57,369 nt of DNA from an uncultured Chlorobiaceae bacterium (GTDB lineage Bacteria; Bacteroidota; Chlorobiia; Chlorobiales; Chlorobiaceae): NCBI GenBank assembly GCA_903839405.1, contig CAIMCD010000023.1, positions 1 to 57,369 of the forward strand, given 5' to 3'. Shown piece by piece: positions 1 to 11,000 of the stretch (its first letter is position 1; each line of letters opens with the position of its first letter). Under the pieces are notes generated by a model. It saw only the letters and a list, made by a program, of their open reading frames with translations, was not told the origin of the DNA and did no database searches. A program made the position numbers and the translations under genes.

Positions 1-750
1 GCGCGCATTCTGCAGACCTTCTCTCCGGAACTCTCAAGCAAGGCTACCCGCGCGCTTGAAAAGCTCGGTGTTCAGGTCTGGGGGTGCAGTCCGGTCAACC
101 ATATTGATGCGGACGGCGTCCGGATCGGCAATGAGCGGATCGAGGCGGCCACGGTGCTCTGGGCGGCCGGAGTTCGGGCTACGAGCATCGGCAAAACCAT
201 CGGCTTTGAGACCGACAAGAGCGGCCGGATTCTTGTTGACGACTACCTCTCGGTCAAAGGGTTCCCGGATGTCTACTGCGGCGGAGATCAGGCGCATGTT
301 GCCCTTGCGGATGAGATGACGCTTCCCGGCCTCGCTTCGGTCGCCCTTCAGGAAGGGGAGTCAATCGGGCAGAACATTCTGCATGATATTCAGGGAAAAG
401 CAAAAAAGCCCTTTACCTATCGCGACCGGGGTCAGATGGCCACGATTGGCAAAAATGCCGCCATTGTCGAGCGAGGCAACGTGAGGCTTTCGGGCATACC
501 GGCCTGGATTATCTGGCTGGCGGTGCACATCTACTACCTCAGCGGCGTTAAACACCGGCTCTTTGTGATGCTGCAATGGGCGTGGTCGTACTTCACCTAT
601 GGTCACGGGGCCCGGATTGTCAATAAGGAGTGGCGCTTTTACTCCCACATCCCGGAACCGGCTGAACCGGCCGAACGGGAGGAGCTGATCGCGGATCCGG
701 CATGTGAGTTTATTCCACCTGGCCCCGTAAACGGCAAGAAGGAGCTGTAA
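1..750 (+). CDS. ndh: Type II NADH dehydrogenase (NDH-2), 3' part
   Basis: The reading frame is open from the first base, so the gene starts upstream of the window; about 249 C-terminal residues are seen of a family usually 400-450 long. NDH-2 is a single-subunit flavoprotein that passes electrons from NADH to quinone at the inner membrane without pumping protons. The visible part has the LWAAGV segment, the second FAD-contacting motif VYCGGDQAHV, the quinone-side segment LPGLASVALQEG, and a C-terminal amphipathic or hydrophobic stretch (IPAWIIWLAVHIYYL) of the kind that anchors these enzymes to the membrane. The tail (GHGARIVNKEW) is family-typical. It is followed by a convergent DUF4403 gene only 27 bp away. 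The family call is firm; the gene symbol is by homology only. Confidence 0.85.
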   Translation, partial: ARILQTFSPELSSKATRALEKLGVQVWGCSPVNHIDADGVRIGNERIEAATVLWAAGVRATSIGKTIGFETDKSGRILVDDYLSVKGFPDVYCGGDQAHVALADEMTLPGLASVALQEGESIGQNILHDIQGKAKKPFTYRDRGQMATIGKNAAIVERGNVRLSGIPAWIIWLAVHIYYLSGVKHRLFVMLQWAWSYFTYGHGARIVNKEWRFYSHIPEPAEPAEREELIADPACEFIPPGPVNGKKEL

Positions 751-777
751 CTCTCATCTCACTATGGTCAGGGAGCG

Positions 778-2244
778 TCACGATTTCGGATGGTGATCGT
801 GGATGCGGATGATTTTGCCGGTTTGTATTTTTTTCAGTTTTAAATCCGCTTCCGTACCCACGTTGATCACCAGATGGATTTTATCTCTTCCCATCAGGAT
901 ATCGCATTTTTTTATCACAAAATTGTTCAGGGTAAGATCAATCACCTTGCCGGCCTTCTCTTTGGCAACCGCCTGATTGATGATGCCGGGCACGCGCTTG
1001 ATAAGGGTGTCGAGGTTGATCATCAGTTTTGAAGCAATGGCATCGCGGATCATGCCATGCAGCAGCAGCTCCCTGGAGTTTACCACAAGCTGGTTGGTGG
1101 AGATGGCAAAATCAAAATGCTCTACTTTCAAGGTTTGCGTTACCGGATCAAACACCAGCCGGCCACTTGCCACCAGATTGTCGTCACGGTGGTTATCCGT
1201 CGTCAGCACCTGAACCGAGAGGCCGCTTGTTGAGGCGTAGGCGTGTACCTGTTTGATTGAAGCCGTGTATCCTTTTACGGAATAAGTTTTTCCCCTGAAG
1301 AAATTGTTTAAATCCCGGTTGATTTCTTCAAAGGAGGTGGTGGCATAGACAAAGATATCGGATTGGAGCGACTTCTCCTTTTTGCTTAGTGGCCGGAACT
1401 CCGGCAGGGGAGTTGGTTTTGCCGCCGTGGTGGTGTCGGTCAGAATCATCATCTGTGCCTGAATCGTGGTAAAAAAGCTGATATTTTTTTGGGTTACCTC
1501 ACTCTCTCCCTTGATATCGCGGCAGAGAAACCGTATCCAGACCTCTCTCGGTTTTCGGTTGAGGAGAATGGGATCCTGCAGGTCGTGCCACACCTCCGCG
1601 AGTGTCGGCTGCAAGGTTGCGGCTTTGTATATTTCACCATCAAGCAGGGCGGTTAACTCTCCCTCCTTGTCGTTAATGGCCTCTTCCAGACGCTCTTTTA
1701 TATTCTTTTTGAAAAACAGTATTCGGAGCACGGGTTCCTCCTGCCACTGGCAGCTTTTGATCTTGAATCGGGTGACGATATTCCATTTATGATCGATATG
1801 AACGGGTGTCGAGAGGGTTACGATGATGGTCGAGTGCAGCGGTTTTACCAGTTTTGACAAGGTCTTTCCAAAGCGGCTGTCGATCAAGGTGGCGTCAACA
1901 ATTAACGGAAACCGGCAGATCAGTTGACTCCCTTGTGATCGGATGGTGATCGGCTCCTGTTTCGAAAGGCTTAAAGCGATCTCCTCTTTTTTTTCGTGGT
2001 GCAGCCGCAGATTTTTTTCGAGGAAAGTGCCGGTAATTTTACGATTCAGATAATCCGCAAGGTTCTTGATATCGAAGCGGATATGCAGATTGATGGTTGA
2101 GCTTGGAACCTCAATGTTGTACTCTTGTGTGATGGCTGGCGGCGGCGGGACGCTGGTCAGTGTTTTCGCTATCCAGAAAAAAAGAGTCACCGCAGCAGCA
2201 GTTGCCGCAAGAACCGAGAGTGTTATCAGAAGTGATCTCTTCAT
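778..2244 (-). CDS. DUF4403 family protein, membrane anchored or exported
   Basis: 488 residues. The N-terminus has a hydrophobic segment (about residues 5-25, LLITLSVLAATAAAVTLFFW) followed by a Pro stretch (VPPPP), indicating a signal peptide or single membrane anchor, so the body should be periplasmic. The body starts with the pattern PSSTINLHIRFDIKNLADYLN, typical of DUF4403, a family of unknown function frequent in Bacteroidetes and Chlorobi that looks like two repeated lipid-binding-like modules. A second similar module begins near residue 270 (FVYATTSFEEINRDLNNFFRG). No catalytic motif is visible. It lies tail to tail with NDH-2 and divergently from the alpha/beta hydrolase. Function unknown. 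Confidence 0.7.
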   Translation of the reverse strand: MKRSLLITLSVLAATAAAVTLFFWIAKTLTSVPPPPAITQEYNIEVPSSTINLHIRFDIKNLADYLNRKITGTFLEKNLRLHHEKKEEIALSLSKQEPITIRSQGSQLICRFPLIVDATLIDSRFGKTLSKLVKPLHSTIIVTLSTPVHIDHKWNIVTRFKIKSCQWQEEPVLRILFFKKNIKERLEEAINDKEGELTALLDGEIYKAATLQPTLAEVWHDLQDPILLNRKPREVWIRFLCRDIKGESEVTQKNISFFTTIQAQMMILTDTTTAAKPTPLPEFRPLSKKEKSLQSDIFVYATTSFEEINRDLNNFFRGKTYSVKGYTASIKQVHAYASTSGLSVQVLTTDNHRDDNLVASGRLVFDPVTQTLKVEHFDFAISTNQLVVNSRELLLHGMIRDAIASKLMINLDTLIKRVPGIINQAVAKEKAGKVIDLTLNNFVIKKCDILMGRDKIHLVINVGTEADLKLKKIQTGKIIRIHDHHPKS

Positions 2245-2552
2245 GAAGCGCTTTGTTGGAACAACAGTTAAAGTTTCTTTTGCTCAACGAGTATGTGAAG
2301 TAATATACACCGGAAATACATGATCATTTCGTTTTCGCGTCATGATTCTCTTCCGAACTCTCCGAGCCGTGCACTCCTTCTGTTCGGTTATTCTGCCGGG
2401 TATTTTGTTGTAAAGAGAGGGATTTTTCCTGAAAGTGTTTTATATTTTAACGGTATAAAAGCTTGAAGGGAGAAGAGATATCGCTCACTTCGCCGCCGTC
2501 CCCCGTCAATCATCCATAGTTCAGATTTCTTAACCATCAAAACCTGATTGCA
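2245..2552. other. Divergent intergenic region
   Basis: 308 bp between two divergent starts (DUF4403 and the alpha/beta hydrolase), so promoters for both should lie here. On the plus strand a possible sigma-70-like pair is TTGCTC (2280-2285) and TATACA (2304-2309) with an 18-bp spacer; this is weak. No ORF of substance, repeat or RNA structure was recognised. Confidence 0.3.
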
Positions 2553-3821
2553 ATGGACCCTATTCGCATTAACAACTACTGTTTTGACCGGATTCATCTT
2601 TGGATACAGTATGAGTGGCAGATTCCACAGTTTATGGAGGTGGTTATTGAGGTTTTCTACCCGAAAAACCGTCAGGCCAACGGCCTGGTGATGTTCAGTC
2701 ACGGTTTTCTTGTGGGGAACGATCTGCTCTACTATCCGAAGAAAATCATTGGCGCTTTTCTTGATAACTCCCCACTTTTCGATATCAATCCCTCGGCCTA
2801 TTACAACTACAGTGAGGCTATTGTTGAAAAAAACTGGGCAATGGCTTTTGTCAGTGCGGCCCATTCCCAAGCCATCGGTATTCCGGGGATTGACATTGGC
2901 GGCAGTCCGAGGGTAGGGCAGGAGACCTATGCGGCTGCATCCTATCTCATTAAATATGGTTGTACGGATTTTTTTTATAAAGAGGAGAGCAGCACCCAGA
3001 ATCAGGGCTTTTTTGACAATGCGATTGCCGAGAGTTCAAAGTTCCTTGTTTCCAACAATGTTATTTTTGCCGGCCATTCGGTTGGCGGAGCGCACGCCCA
3101 GGCGGCGGCTTGCGGATTTGAAAAACTGCAGGAGCTTGGCCGGCAACAGTACCGGATGTACGATCCGGTGATTTTTGACCGTGAGTTTCTTCCGGCCTAC
3201 ACAGACCGCCTTTCGCAGTGGGATCCTTCAGAGCGGGCCAATCCGGTTGGTTTGCTCCAGCTCTCACCGGTTGACCAGCAAATATGGCTCATCTCTCCCG
3301 GCATGAAGCCCTATCGTGATGCTCTGGCGACCACTCCAATACCCTCGGTGATGATTGTGGGCGAGTGTGATTGTGCTTGCCTTGACTCTTCAACCCCTCC
3401 GGGGTGGTCGGAAACCCCCGGTAAGGAAAGCCAGTTCACCCAGCTCTCCCCTCCAGAGAGTGACTCATGGGCGGTGGTTGCCCGGGTTGAAAACGGCAGC
3501 CATTGCGGCTATCTCACTGAAAAAAGCGATCTCTGCTCTCTTGCTGATGATCCATCACAGTGCAAGCGTGGTGAGGGCAAGCCGATCTACTGTTCGGGCG
3601 GGGAGGAATCAGTATTCACAACCGAACTGATCAAACGTTTTATTGATCTCTATCCTGATGGAGCTGGTTTTGAGGGAGATCGTGACGCCTGGATCGGGAG
3701 CCAGTTTCTTACGGATCTGAACCAGGAGAACCCTGATGGCGGGGTGGTCAAGCTGGTGCCGTTCAGTAACGGCGAGTATATCAACTATGCTGGTCAGGTT
3801 CCGGCCGTGACGCCATCCTGA
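2553..3821 (+). CDS. Alpha/beta hydrolase with GHSVGG nucleophile elbow
   Basis: 422 residues, starting at ATG 2553. The fold is supported by an early strand and oxyanion segment (GLVMFSHGFLVGN, about residue 45-57) and a lipase-type elbow AGHSVGGAHAQAA with the nucleophile Ser at residue 176. The layout (VFYP near residue 35, then SHGF, then GHSxGG) resembles the chlorophyllase/acetylhydrolase group, but the substrate cannot be read from sequence. A Cys-rich insert follows (ECDCACLDSS near residue 270; CGYLTEKSDLC and SQCKRGEG near 310-330), which could form disulfides or bind metal, yet no signal peptide is visible at the chosen start. A strong terminator follows. In a photosynthetic bacterium a pigment or lipid ester is a plausible substrate, but that is inference only. 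Confidence 0.7.
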   Translation: MDPIRINNYCFDRIHLWIQYEWQIPQFMEVVIEVFYPKNRQANGLVMFSHGFLVGNDLLYYPKKIIGAFLDNSPLFDINPSAYYNYSEAIVEKNWAMAFVSAAHSQAIGIPGIDIGGSPRVGQETYAAASYLIKYGCTDFFYKEESSTQNQGFFDNAIAESSKFLVSNNVIFAGHSVGGAHAQAAACGFEKLQELGRQQYRMYDPVIFDREFLPAYTDRLSQWDPSERANPVGLLQLSPVDQQIWLISPGMKPYRDALATTPIPSVMIVGECDCACLDSSTPPGWSETPGKESQFTQLSPPESDSWAVVARVENGSHCGYLTEKSDLCSLADDPSQCKRGEGKPIYCSGGEESVFTTELIKRFIDLYPDGAGFEGDRDAWIGSQFLTDLNQENPDGGVVKLVPFSNGEYINYAGQVPAVTPS

Positions 3822-3833
3822 TATAGACTTGAA

Positions 3834-3873
3834 GCGCAGGATGCAACAAAAGTATCCTGCGCCTGTTTTTTTT
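3834..3873 (+). terminator. Rho-independent terminator after the alpha/beta hydrolase
   Basis: A perfect 9-bp stem GCGCAGGAT (3834-3842) / ATCCTGCGC (3854-3862), an 11-nt loop, then an eight-T run at 3866-3873. Confidence 0.85.
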
Positions 3874-3905
3874 CATCCGGGATATAATCTGGTTGAATTT
3901 GTTTT

Positions 3906-4493
3906 TCAGTAGTACATCAGAGCGTAGAAGATATTTTTTTTGACTTCGCTGATCACAAAGCGGTAACTTTGCTCATTACTCCACCACAAGAGAGGATGCC
4001 ACCATTCCGGGGAGGTTGGAATGAGTATGAATGTTTTCGTCGATCCTTCAAACGCCCGGCTCCAGGTATGGTAGAGACGGAGCATGTGCGGAGGGTCACT
4101 GACAATGATTGCCCGTTTCCACTCTCTCTTTTCCATCAGCTCTGAAGTGTTCAGAGCCTCTTCCCAGGTTGTTTCGGATCGGGTATCGACCCCGATTGCT
4201 TTTTGGGGTACACCATGCTCCCTCATGCGGCGTTCGCGCCAGTTGTGACCGGGGCGGTAAAAACGTTCATCAAGGCCGGTCAAAAGAATATTGCGGCCGT
4301 AGCCTGCCTTGTAGAGCTCGGCTCCTTTGCGTATGCGAAGGCCGGTATCACCTCCCAGTACAATAATGACATCGGCTTTTTCAGGCGTGTCCGCATGTTG
4401 TGACACAATCAGGCCGAGGCTTAAAAAAATGGTCGTGGCTATGACGGAGAGTAAAACAAGAAGCGTAAGGAGCAGTTTCAAGAGAGTTTTCAT
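3906..4493 (-). CDS. YdcF/SanA-like DUF218 protein
   Basis: 195 residues from the chosen ATG at 4493. The frame is open further upstream (to 4604, with another ATG at 4517), but the hydrophobic N-terminal anchor (MKTLLKLLLTLLVLLSVIAT) fits a start here. DUF218 features are clear: ADVIIVLGGDTGLRIRKG, NILLTG, a conserved SETTWEEA segment and IVSDPPHMLR. Members (YdcF, SanA, ElyC) are membrane-anchored proteins linked to envelope maintenance or nucleotide-like ligand binding; the reaction is not known. It is convergent with the alpha/beta hydrolase. No clear ribosome-binding site supports any of the possible starts. Confidence 0.7.
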   Translation of the reverse strand: MKTLLKLLLTLLVLLSVIATTIFLSLGLIVSQHADTPEKADVIIVLGGDTGLRIRKGAELYKAGYGRNILLTGLDERFYRPGHNWRERRMREHGVPQKAIGVDTRSETTWEEALNTSELMEKREWKRAIIVSDPPHMLRLYHTWSRAFEGSTKTFILIPTSPEWWHPLLWWSNEQSYRFVISEVKKNIFYALMYY

Positions 4494-4801
4494 GGAAACA
4501 AATGCGGTATTTAACATAGGGTAATGCATTGAGCAAGAGCCGAAAGGTGCAGGCCGGGGGCTCACGGCTTGTGACCTCGTGGCCAATCCTTGCCGGTTAC
4601 GCATTTTATGATGGCATTTATTGAGGAATCATGCAAATAGAATTATGCTGAAGGGCAGCCTTTTTTTGCTTCTGAGGCTTATTTCATCCATCTTGCATTG
4701 AGCGCCGCTCGGGGAGTTGGAACTTCCTTTGCAGGAAGAAGATGCAGGGCGGACGCAATTGAGTTTCAGCGGGGTTGCCAAACAAGGGTGTGTTATAAGC
4801 G
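4494..4801. other. Divergent intergenic region upstream of recC
   Basis: About 308 bp between the ydcF-like gene and recC. It must hold the recBCD promoter, but no convincing -35/-10 pair, repeat or RNA was identified. Confidence 0.25.
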
Positions 4802-7800
4802 ATGTCTCTTCATCTCTATACAAGCAACAGGATGGAAGCCTTGGTCGACGGCCTTGCTACAAAGCTCTCGCGTCCTCTTGCCTCGCCTTTTGGCGAAGAG
4901 GAGATTGTTGTGCAGAGCAAAGGGATGCAGCGCTGGCTCTCCATGGAGCTTGCTCTTCGCCTGGGGATATTTGCCAATGCCCGCTTTCCCTTTCCGAACC
5001 TGATGGTGGCCGGGTTGTTCCAGAAGATGTTTTCGGAGCTGCCAAGCTCTTCGCCTTTTTCAAAAGAGGTGATGAGCTGGAGAGTGATGGCGCTTTTGCC
5101 GGAACTGCTCGACAGGGAGCCCTTCGGGCCGCTTCGCCACTACCTTGATCGTGATCATGATGGGCTTCGCTCGTTTCAGCTCGCCCAAAAAATTGCCGAT
5201 ACCTTCGACCAGTATACCCTCTACCGCTCCGAAATGCTGCTTGGGTGGGAAGCGGCCGAAGCTGGTTCGTTGGCCGGAGGATGGCAGGCGGTTTTGTGGC
5301 GGAAGCTTGTTTCTTCAACAACGGGCGTGCATCGGGGCCGGCTCAGGGAGCGTTTTTGCCGCCAAGCCGCCGCCGCAAAAACAGCGCCCTCCTGGATACC
5401 GGAGCGGATTACGGTTTTCGGCATCTCCTATCTGCCGGCTCTGCATCTCAGTATTCTTTCAGCGGTATCAAGGTTGACGGAAGTGAATCTTTTTTTCCTG
5501 AGCCCCTCACGTGAGTATTGGGCTGATATTCTTTCAAAAAAGGCAAGTGCACGGCTACCCGCACCGGAACGGGAGTTGCGGAGCGAGGGCAATCCGCTTC
5601 TCGCTTTACTCGGCTCGATCGGACGGGATTTTTCGGATATGATTGTGGATTTCAGCGACGAGGCCCTTGAGGAGGAGGATCTCTACCGGGATCCCGGAAC
5701 CGGCTCGCTGTTGCACACCCTGCAGTCCGATATGCTCAATCTGCAGGGCACCGGGGAGGAGGGAGTGCTCACTCTGGCCCCCTCTGACCGTTCGATTCGC
5801 ATCAACTCCTGCCACTCCCCCTTGCGTGAAATCGAGGTGCTGCACGACACCCTGCTCGCCATGCTTGAGGAGCAGAGCGGCCTCACGCCGAGGGAGATTG
5901 TGGTGATGACTCCCGATATCGAGAGCTATGCCCCCTATATTTCAAGTGTCTTCGGTGCTGGAGCAAATGGCGGTGTGGCCCTGCCGTATACGATTGCCGA
6001 CCGTCGTCTTATGAATGAGGGGGAGATTGCGGCCGGCCTTCTCGCTCTGCTTGATCTTGGTGGTAGTCGTCTTGGGGCACCGGAACTCTTTGATTTTCTG
6101 ATTGCTCCGCCGGTAAGCCGTCGTTTTGGGCTCAGCGAGAGCGATCTCTTTACGATTCGTGGCTGGATTGAACAGACAAGGGTACGCTGGGGTATGGATG
6201 AAGGGGATCGAGTGCAGCGGGGCCTGCCCTCCTATCGTGAAAACTCATGGAGAGCGGGGCTTGAGCGGCTGCTGCTCGGCTACGCCATGCCGGATGAGGG
6301 GGAGTTGTTTCAGGGTGTGCTGCCCTATGATGCGCTTGAGGGCTCCATGGCCGCTACGCTTGGGGTGTTTGCCGAGTTTCTGGATCTCATTGAGGCTTTT
6401 ATGCAAAGCCTCCAGAAACCCCGCCGGCTTGAGGGGTGGCGTCACTATTTTCTTGGGTTGCTGGATGACTTTTTTGTACCCGCCGAGAGCTCAGAGCGCG
6501 AGTGGGCAGCCATCCGGGAGGTGATTGACCAGATCGGCAAGCTTGCTCTGGAGGCGGAGTTTACGGCTGAGGTCGAACCGGCGGTCATCCTTGCCTGGCT
6601 GAAAGGACGGCTTGAGCAGGAGGAGCAGGGGCTCGGGTTCATGACGGGCGGAATCACCTTTTGCGCCATGCTTCCGATGCGCAGCATTCCTTTCCGGGTT
6701 GTGGCCCTTATCGGCATGAACGACACGGCCTTTCCCCGCCAGAGCCGTCCGCCGGGTTTTGATTTGATTTCGCTGGAGCCAAAACGGGGCGACCGCTCCT
6801 TGCGCAACGAGGATCGCTATCTCTTTTTGGAGTCGATCATCTCGGCCCGCGATGTGCTCTACATCAGCTATCTTGGCCAAAGTATCCGCGATAACAGCGA
6901 ACTCCCTCCTTCGGTGCTGGTGAGTGAACTGCTGGACGCCATTCAGAGGCGCTTTGTGTTGCCGTCGGGCGCCTCACTGCAGGAGCATCTGGTGGTGCGC
7001 CACCGCCTGCAGCCCTTCAACCAGGAGTACTTCAGCACCAACTCCCGCCTTTTCAGCTACTCGGAGGAGAACTACCAGGCGCTGCTGCAGCAAGAGCAGG
7101 GTGCAGGCCAAGCGATTCGCCCCTTTATGGAGAGCCCTCTTTCAGAGCTGCCGGATGAGTGGAAGGAGGTTCCGCTTCAGCGGCTTCTGCGTTTTTATGA
7201 TAATCCGGCGGCCTTTTTTCTGGAGCACCGTCTTGGTATTCGCCTTGAGGGTGCGGCTCAGCCGCTCACTGATCGCGAACCCTTTGCCCTTGAGGGTCTT
7301 GAACGCTACGCCATGCAGCAGGAGCTGCTTGAGGTGGTGCTCCGGGGCGGTGAAGCGGAGATGATGCTTCCGCTCTTTCGGAGTCGGGGAGTGCTTCCGC
7401 CGGCGCGTCAGGGGGAGCTGGCTTTTCTGTCCACGCTTGACGAGGTGCGCAAGTTCGCCCTGAAGGTGCAGGAGAAAACCGCGAGCACGGGAGGGCTCCC
7501 TCCGCTTGAAGCTGATATCCAGCTTGGAGGGTTCCGCCTGACCGGCCAGCTTGAGGGGGTTTGGCCGGAGGGGATGCTCCGTTACCGATGTGCGGAGCTG
7601 AAGGAGAGAGATCAAATCCGCTGCTGGATCGAGCATCTTGTGCTGAACACCATTGCTCCCGCCGGTTATGGGCGCCGGAGCACCCTCGTCATGCGAAACC
7701 GTAGCGTCCAGTACAGTGAAGTTGAGAATGCATCGGCCCTTCTTGAGCAGCTCCTGAACCGCTACTGGCAGGGGCTCTTGATGCCGCTGCGCTTTTTTCC

Positions 7801-8005
7801 CCGCTCTTCGATGGCCTATGCCGTGAAGGAGGAGCTGAAGGCGGCGGCCGCCGCATGGCAGGATGGGTACAACAATTTCCGTGGTGAGGGATCCGAACCG
7901 GCTATCCGGCGCTGTTTTGGTGCCGGAGATCCTTTTGATTCTGAGTTTTGCACCATAGCCCTTGAGTTGCTCAAGCCGATGATGCAGGCCGGAGGGAGAG
8001 GGTGA
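4802..8005 (+). CDS. recC: Exodeoxyribonuclease V gamma subunit RecC
   Basis: 1067 residues, close to the usual RecC length. The start is typical for the family (MSLHLYTSNRMEALVDGLA...), followed by QSKGMQRWLSMELALRLG and the FPFPN segment near residue 60. Later family motifs include ITFCAMLPMRSIPFRVV and GMNDTAFPRQ (about residues 620-645) and RNEDRYLFLESI (about 663-674), where the inactive helicase-like domains sit. RecC is the scaffold of RecBCD: it splits the DNA strands and scans for Chi in the inactive nuclease-like C-terminal part. It overlaps recB at its stop codon, and recD follows, so the three subunits should be translationally coupled. Confidence 0.93.
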   Translation: MSLHLYTSNRMEALVDGLATKLSRPLASPFGEEEIVVQSKGMQRWLSMELALRLGIFANARFPFPNLMVAGLFQKMFSELPSSSPFSKEVMSWRVMALLPELLDREPFGPLRHYLDRDHDGLRSFQLAQKIADTFDQYTLYRSEMLLGWEAAEAGSLAGGWQAVLWRKLVSSTTGVHRGRLRERFCRQAAAAKTAPSWIPERITVFGISYLPALHLSILSAVSRLTEVNLFFLSPSREYWADILSKKASARLPAPERELRSEGNPLLALLGSIGRDFSDMIVDFSDEALEEEDLYRDPGTGSLLHTLQSDMLNLQGTGEEGVLTLAPSDRSIRINSCHSPLREIEVLHDTLLAMLEEQSGLTPREIVVMTPDIESYAPYISSVFGAGANGGVALPYTIADRRLMNEGEIAAGLLALLDLGGSRLGAPELFDFLIAPPVSRRFGLSESDLFTIRGWIEQTRVRWGMDEGDRVQRGLPSYRENSWRAGLERLLLGYAMPDEGELFQGVLPYDALEGSMAATLGVFAEFLDLIEAFMQSLQKPRRLEGWRHYFLGLLDDFFVPAESSEREWAAIREVIDQIGKLALEAEFTAEVEPAVILAWLKGRLEQEEQGLGFMTGGITFCAMLPMRSIPFRVVALIGMNDTAFPRQSRPPGFDLISLEPKRGDRSLRNEDRYLFLESIISARDVLYISYLGQSIRDNSELPPSVLVSELLDAIQRRFVLPSGASLQEHLVVRHRLQPFNQEYFSTNSRLFSYSEENYQALLQQEQGAGQAIRPFMESPLSELPDEWKEVPLQRLLRFYDNPAAFFLEHRLGIRLEGAAQPLTDREPFALEGLERYAMQQELLEVVLRGGEAEMMLPLFRSRGVLPPARQGELAFLSTLDEVRKFALKVQEKTASTGGLPPLEADIQLGGFRLTGQLEGVWPEGMLRYRCAELKERDQIRCWIEHLVLNTIAPAGYGRRSTLVMRNRSVQYSEVENASALLEQLLNRYWQGLLMPLRFFPRSSMAYAVKEELKAAAAAWQDGYNNFRGEGSEPAIRRCFGAGDPFDSEFCTIALELLKPMMQAGGRG

Positions 8006-11000
8006 TGATGCAAACCCTCAACCATCAGACGGTTGAACTTTCAGGTACCACCCTGATTGAGGCAAGCGCCGGAACGGGCAAGACCTACGCCATTGCGGCG
8101 CTCTACCTGCGCCTGCTGCTGGAGCGTGAGCTCGATCCCTCCCGGATTCTGGTGGTGACCTATACCGAGGCGGCGACAAAAGAGCTGCGCGCCCGGATAC
8201 GGAGCCGCATCCGTGAAGCGCTCAATGTGCTGGGTGGCACCGGGAGCGACGATCCTTTGCTTCTGGCGCTCTATGAAAGCGCATCCGCCACGGGGATGAC
8301 GAGGGAGAGGGAGATTCTGGAGCGGGCGCTCGGAGCGTTTGACACCGCTTCAATTTTCACCATTCACGGATTTTGTTTGCGCGCCTTGCAGGATAACGCC
8401 TTTGAGAGCGGCTCCCTCTATGATACCGAGCTTGCTACCGACCAGCAAAAGCTGCTTCAGGAGATTGTTGATGACTTTTGGCGGATCCATTTTTTCAGGG
8501 CACCCTCGCCGATGCTCGCTTTCGCCCTGCAAAATACCTCTCCCCAGAAGCTCATGGAGCTGCTCCGGGGTTTGCATAGTGGCACCGGGAGCCGGGTGAT
8601 TCCGGAGTTCACGGAGAGGGAGATTGAGCTGCTGGAAGAGGCGAATTGTGAGCGCTACGGCGCGCTTGTGCAAGAGTGGCGTGATGAGAAGCAGGGCATT
8701 GTGGAGCTGCTCAGGAGTGACAAGGCTCTCAGTCGCTCGGCAGAGTTTTACCGCGCCGATCTTCTCGAACCGCTCGTTGAGCGGATGGATTGTTTTGTTG
8801 CTGGCGGCAATCACAACGATCTCTTTCCGGGTTTTGTGAAGTTCACCCGGAGCGGTATTGCGGAGGGTACCAAGCCGAAGAGCCATCCTCCCGCCCATCC
8901 ATTTTTTGAGAGTTGTGAAGCGCTGCTTCAGGGCGTCCAGGAGCGCTTTTTGGCCTTGCAGGCCGAACTCCTGCTCTTTTGCCGCGAACAGATGCCGCTC
9001 CGTAAAGCCGCCGCAAACCTGCGCTATTTTGATGACCTGCTGCTTGATCTCTATCATGCGCTGCTCTCTCCCGGCGGGGGAGAGGGTTTTGCGGCCACTC
9101 TCCGACAGAAGTACCAGGCCGCGCTGATTGATGAGTTTCAGGATACCGATCCGGTGCAGTATGAGATTTTCAGAAAGATTTATAGTGCATCCCATCTGCC
9201 GCTCTTTTTGATCGGTGACCCGAAACAGGCGATTTACAGCTTTCGCGGGGCCGATATTTTTGCCTACCTCAGAGCCGCCCGGGATGTGGATGAAACGCAG
9301 CGTTTTACCCTGACGGTCAACTGGCGCTCGGTTCCGGCCCTGCTCGGGGCCTTCAATACTCTCTTTGAACAGACTAAAAACCCCTTTCTCTACGATGCTA
9401 TTCTCTACCATCCGCTTACGGCCGGACGCTCGGTTGAAGAGGGCGGTTTGAAGGTTGCAGGAGAGATGGAGGCAACGGCTTCGCCCTTTCAGCTCTGGAT
9501 GATGGAGCCGGAGGAGGGAGCTGACGGAACCCTCTCCATCGGTGCGGCCACAACTTTTGCGGCCGCCGCCGTGGCCCGTGAGATTGATCGTCTCCTGCAG
9601 GAGGGAGGTGAAGGTCGCGCCATGATTGAGGGGAGAGCGCTTGGTGCCTCTGACCTGGCGGTGATTGTGCGCACGCACCGCCAAGCCCGCATTGTGCTTG
9701 ATGCACTCCAAAAAAGGGGGATTGCCGCCGTGATGCAGAGTGAGCGCTCGGTGCTTTGTTCACCTGAGGCCGAAGAGCTTCGCCTGCTCCTTGCGGCCCT
9801 TGGTGATCCCTCCAGCGAACGGAAGGTTCGGGCCGCTTTGGCAACCGATCTCCTGGGCCGCTCGGGTAACGATATTGTGGGTCTGTTGGAGGATGACGAG
9901 GCCTCGGTGGAGCTGCTCCGCCAGTTCCGCTCCTACCACCATCTCTGGCTGGAGCGCGGATTTATGGTGATGAGCCGTGAGCTGTTGAGCAAGGAGGGGA
10001 TTCGTGGCCGCCTGCTTGCATTTCCCGACGGGCAGCGCCGCCTCACCAATCTGCTCCACTGCTTTGAACTGCTCCATCAGCGGGCGCATGAACGGCGGCT
10101 CGGCATGGAGGGGGTGATCTCCTGGTTCACCGAGGAGCTTGCCGGAGCGGATACTGAGGGTGACGAGTACCAGATCCGGCTTGAAACCGATGAGGCTGCG
10201 GTTAAAATTGTAACGGTTCATGTCAGCAAGGGGCTGGAGTACCCGGTTGTGTTCTGCCCATTTTTCTGGAGCGGTACCGGCCGGAGCGGAGAGCGAGTGG
10301 TCACCTTCCATAATGAGGAGGGGGAGATGATCCGGGATTTCGGTTCCGCTGATCTTCAGGCGCACCGCCATCTTGCCGAACGGGAGTCGATGGCCGAAAG
10401 CCTGCGCGTGCTCTATGTTGCCCTCACCAGGGCCCGCTATCGCTCCTGTGTGCTGACGGGCAACATTGTTGACCGAACAAAAAAAAGCAGCCCTGAGCAT
10501 TCACCGCTCAATATGCTCTTGTTTGGAACTACGGCTGGCCAGCTCGGTGGCCCCCAGATGCAGCAAGCGTTGCAGGCGCTGGCCGATGGCTCGGATGGTT
10601 CGATTGGCTTCCGCCGTCTTCGGGAGGGTGAGGGCGAGAGTGAGGGAGAAAGTGAAGGTAAGCAAGCCGCTTCGCTCTCATGGAGCCTCAGGAGGGCGGA
10701 GGAGAGCGCTCCGGTGCTCCGTCTGTTCAAAGGAAAGATTCAGGGGGATTGGCGGGTATCAAGCTTTACCTCTTTCAGCCGCCATGAGTTGAAACCGGCC
10801 GAGCTGCCGGATCGAGACGACTTCTTTTCTTCCTTTAATCTTCCGGCACTGCCGGTTGTCGCGGCGCCAGAAAAGAGCATTTTCGCTTTTCCCCGGGGGG
10901 CGGAGGCTGGTATTTTCATGCACGCTCTTTTTGAAACGCTTGATTTTGCCGACCCTTCCGGCAGCAAAATTCCTGAACTGGTTCAGGAGCAGCTTCTGCG

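Noticed and set aside
8350..9711. Long minus-strand frame opposite recB (453 codons)
   Set aside because: A shadow of the GC-rich recB coding strand; no family features, while recB has complete motifs.
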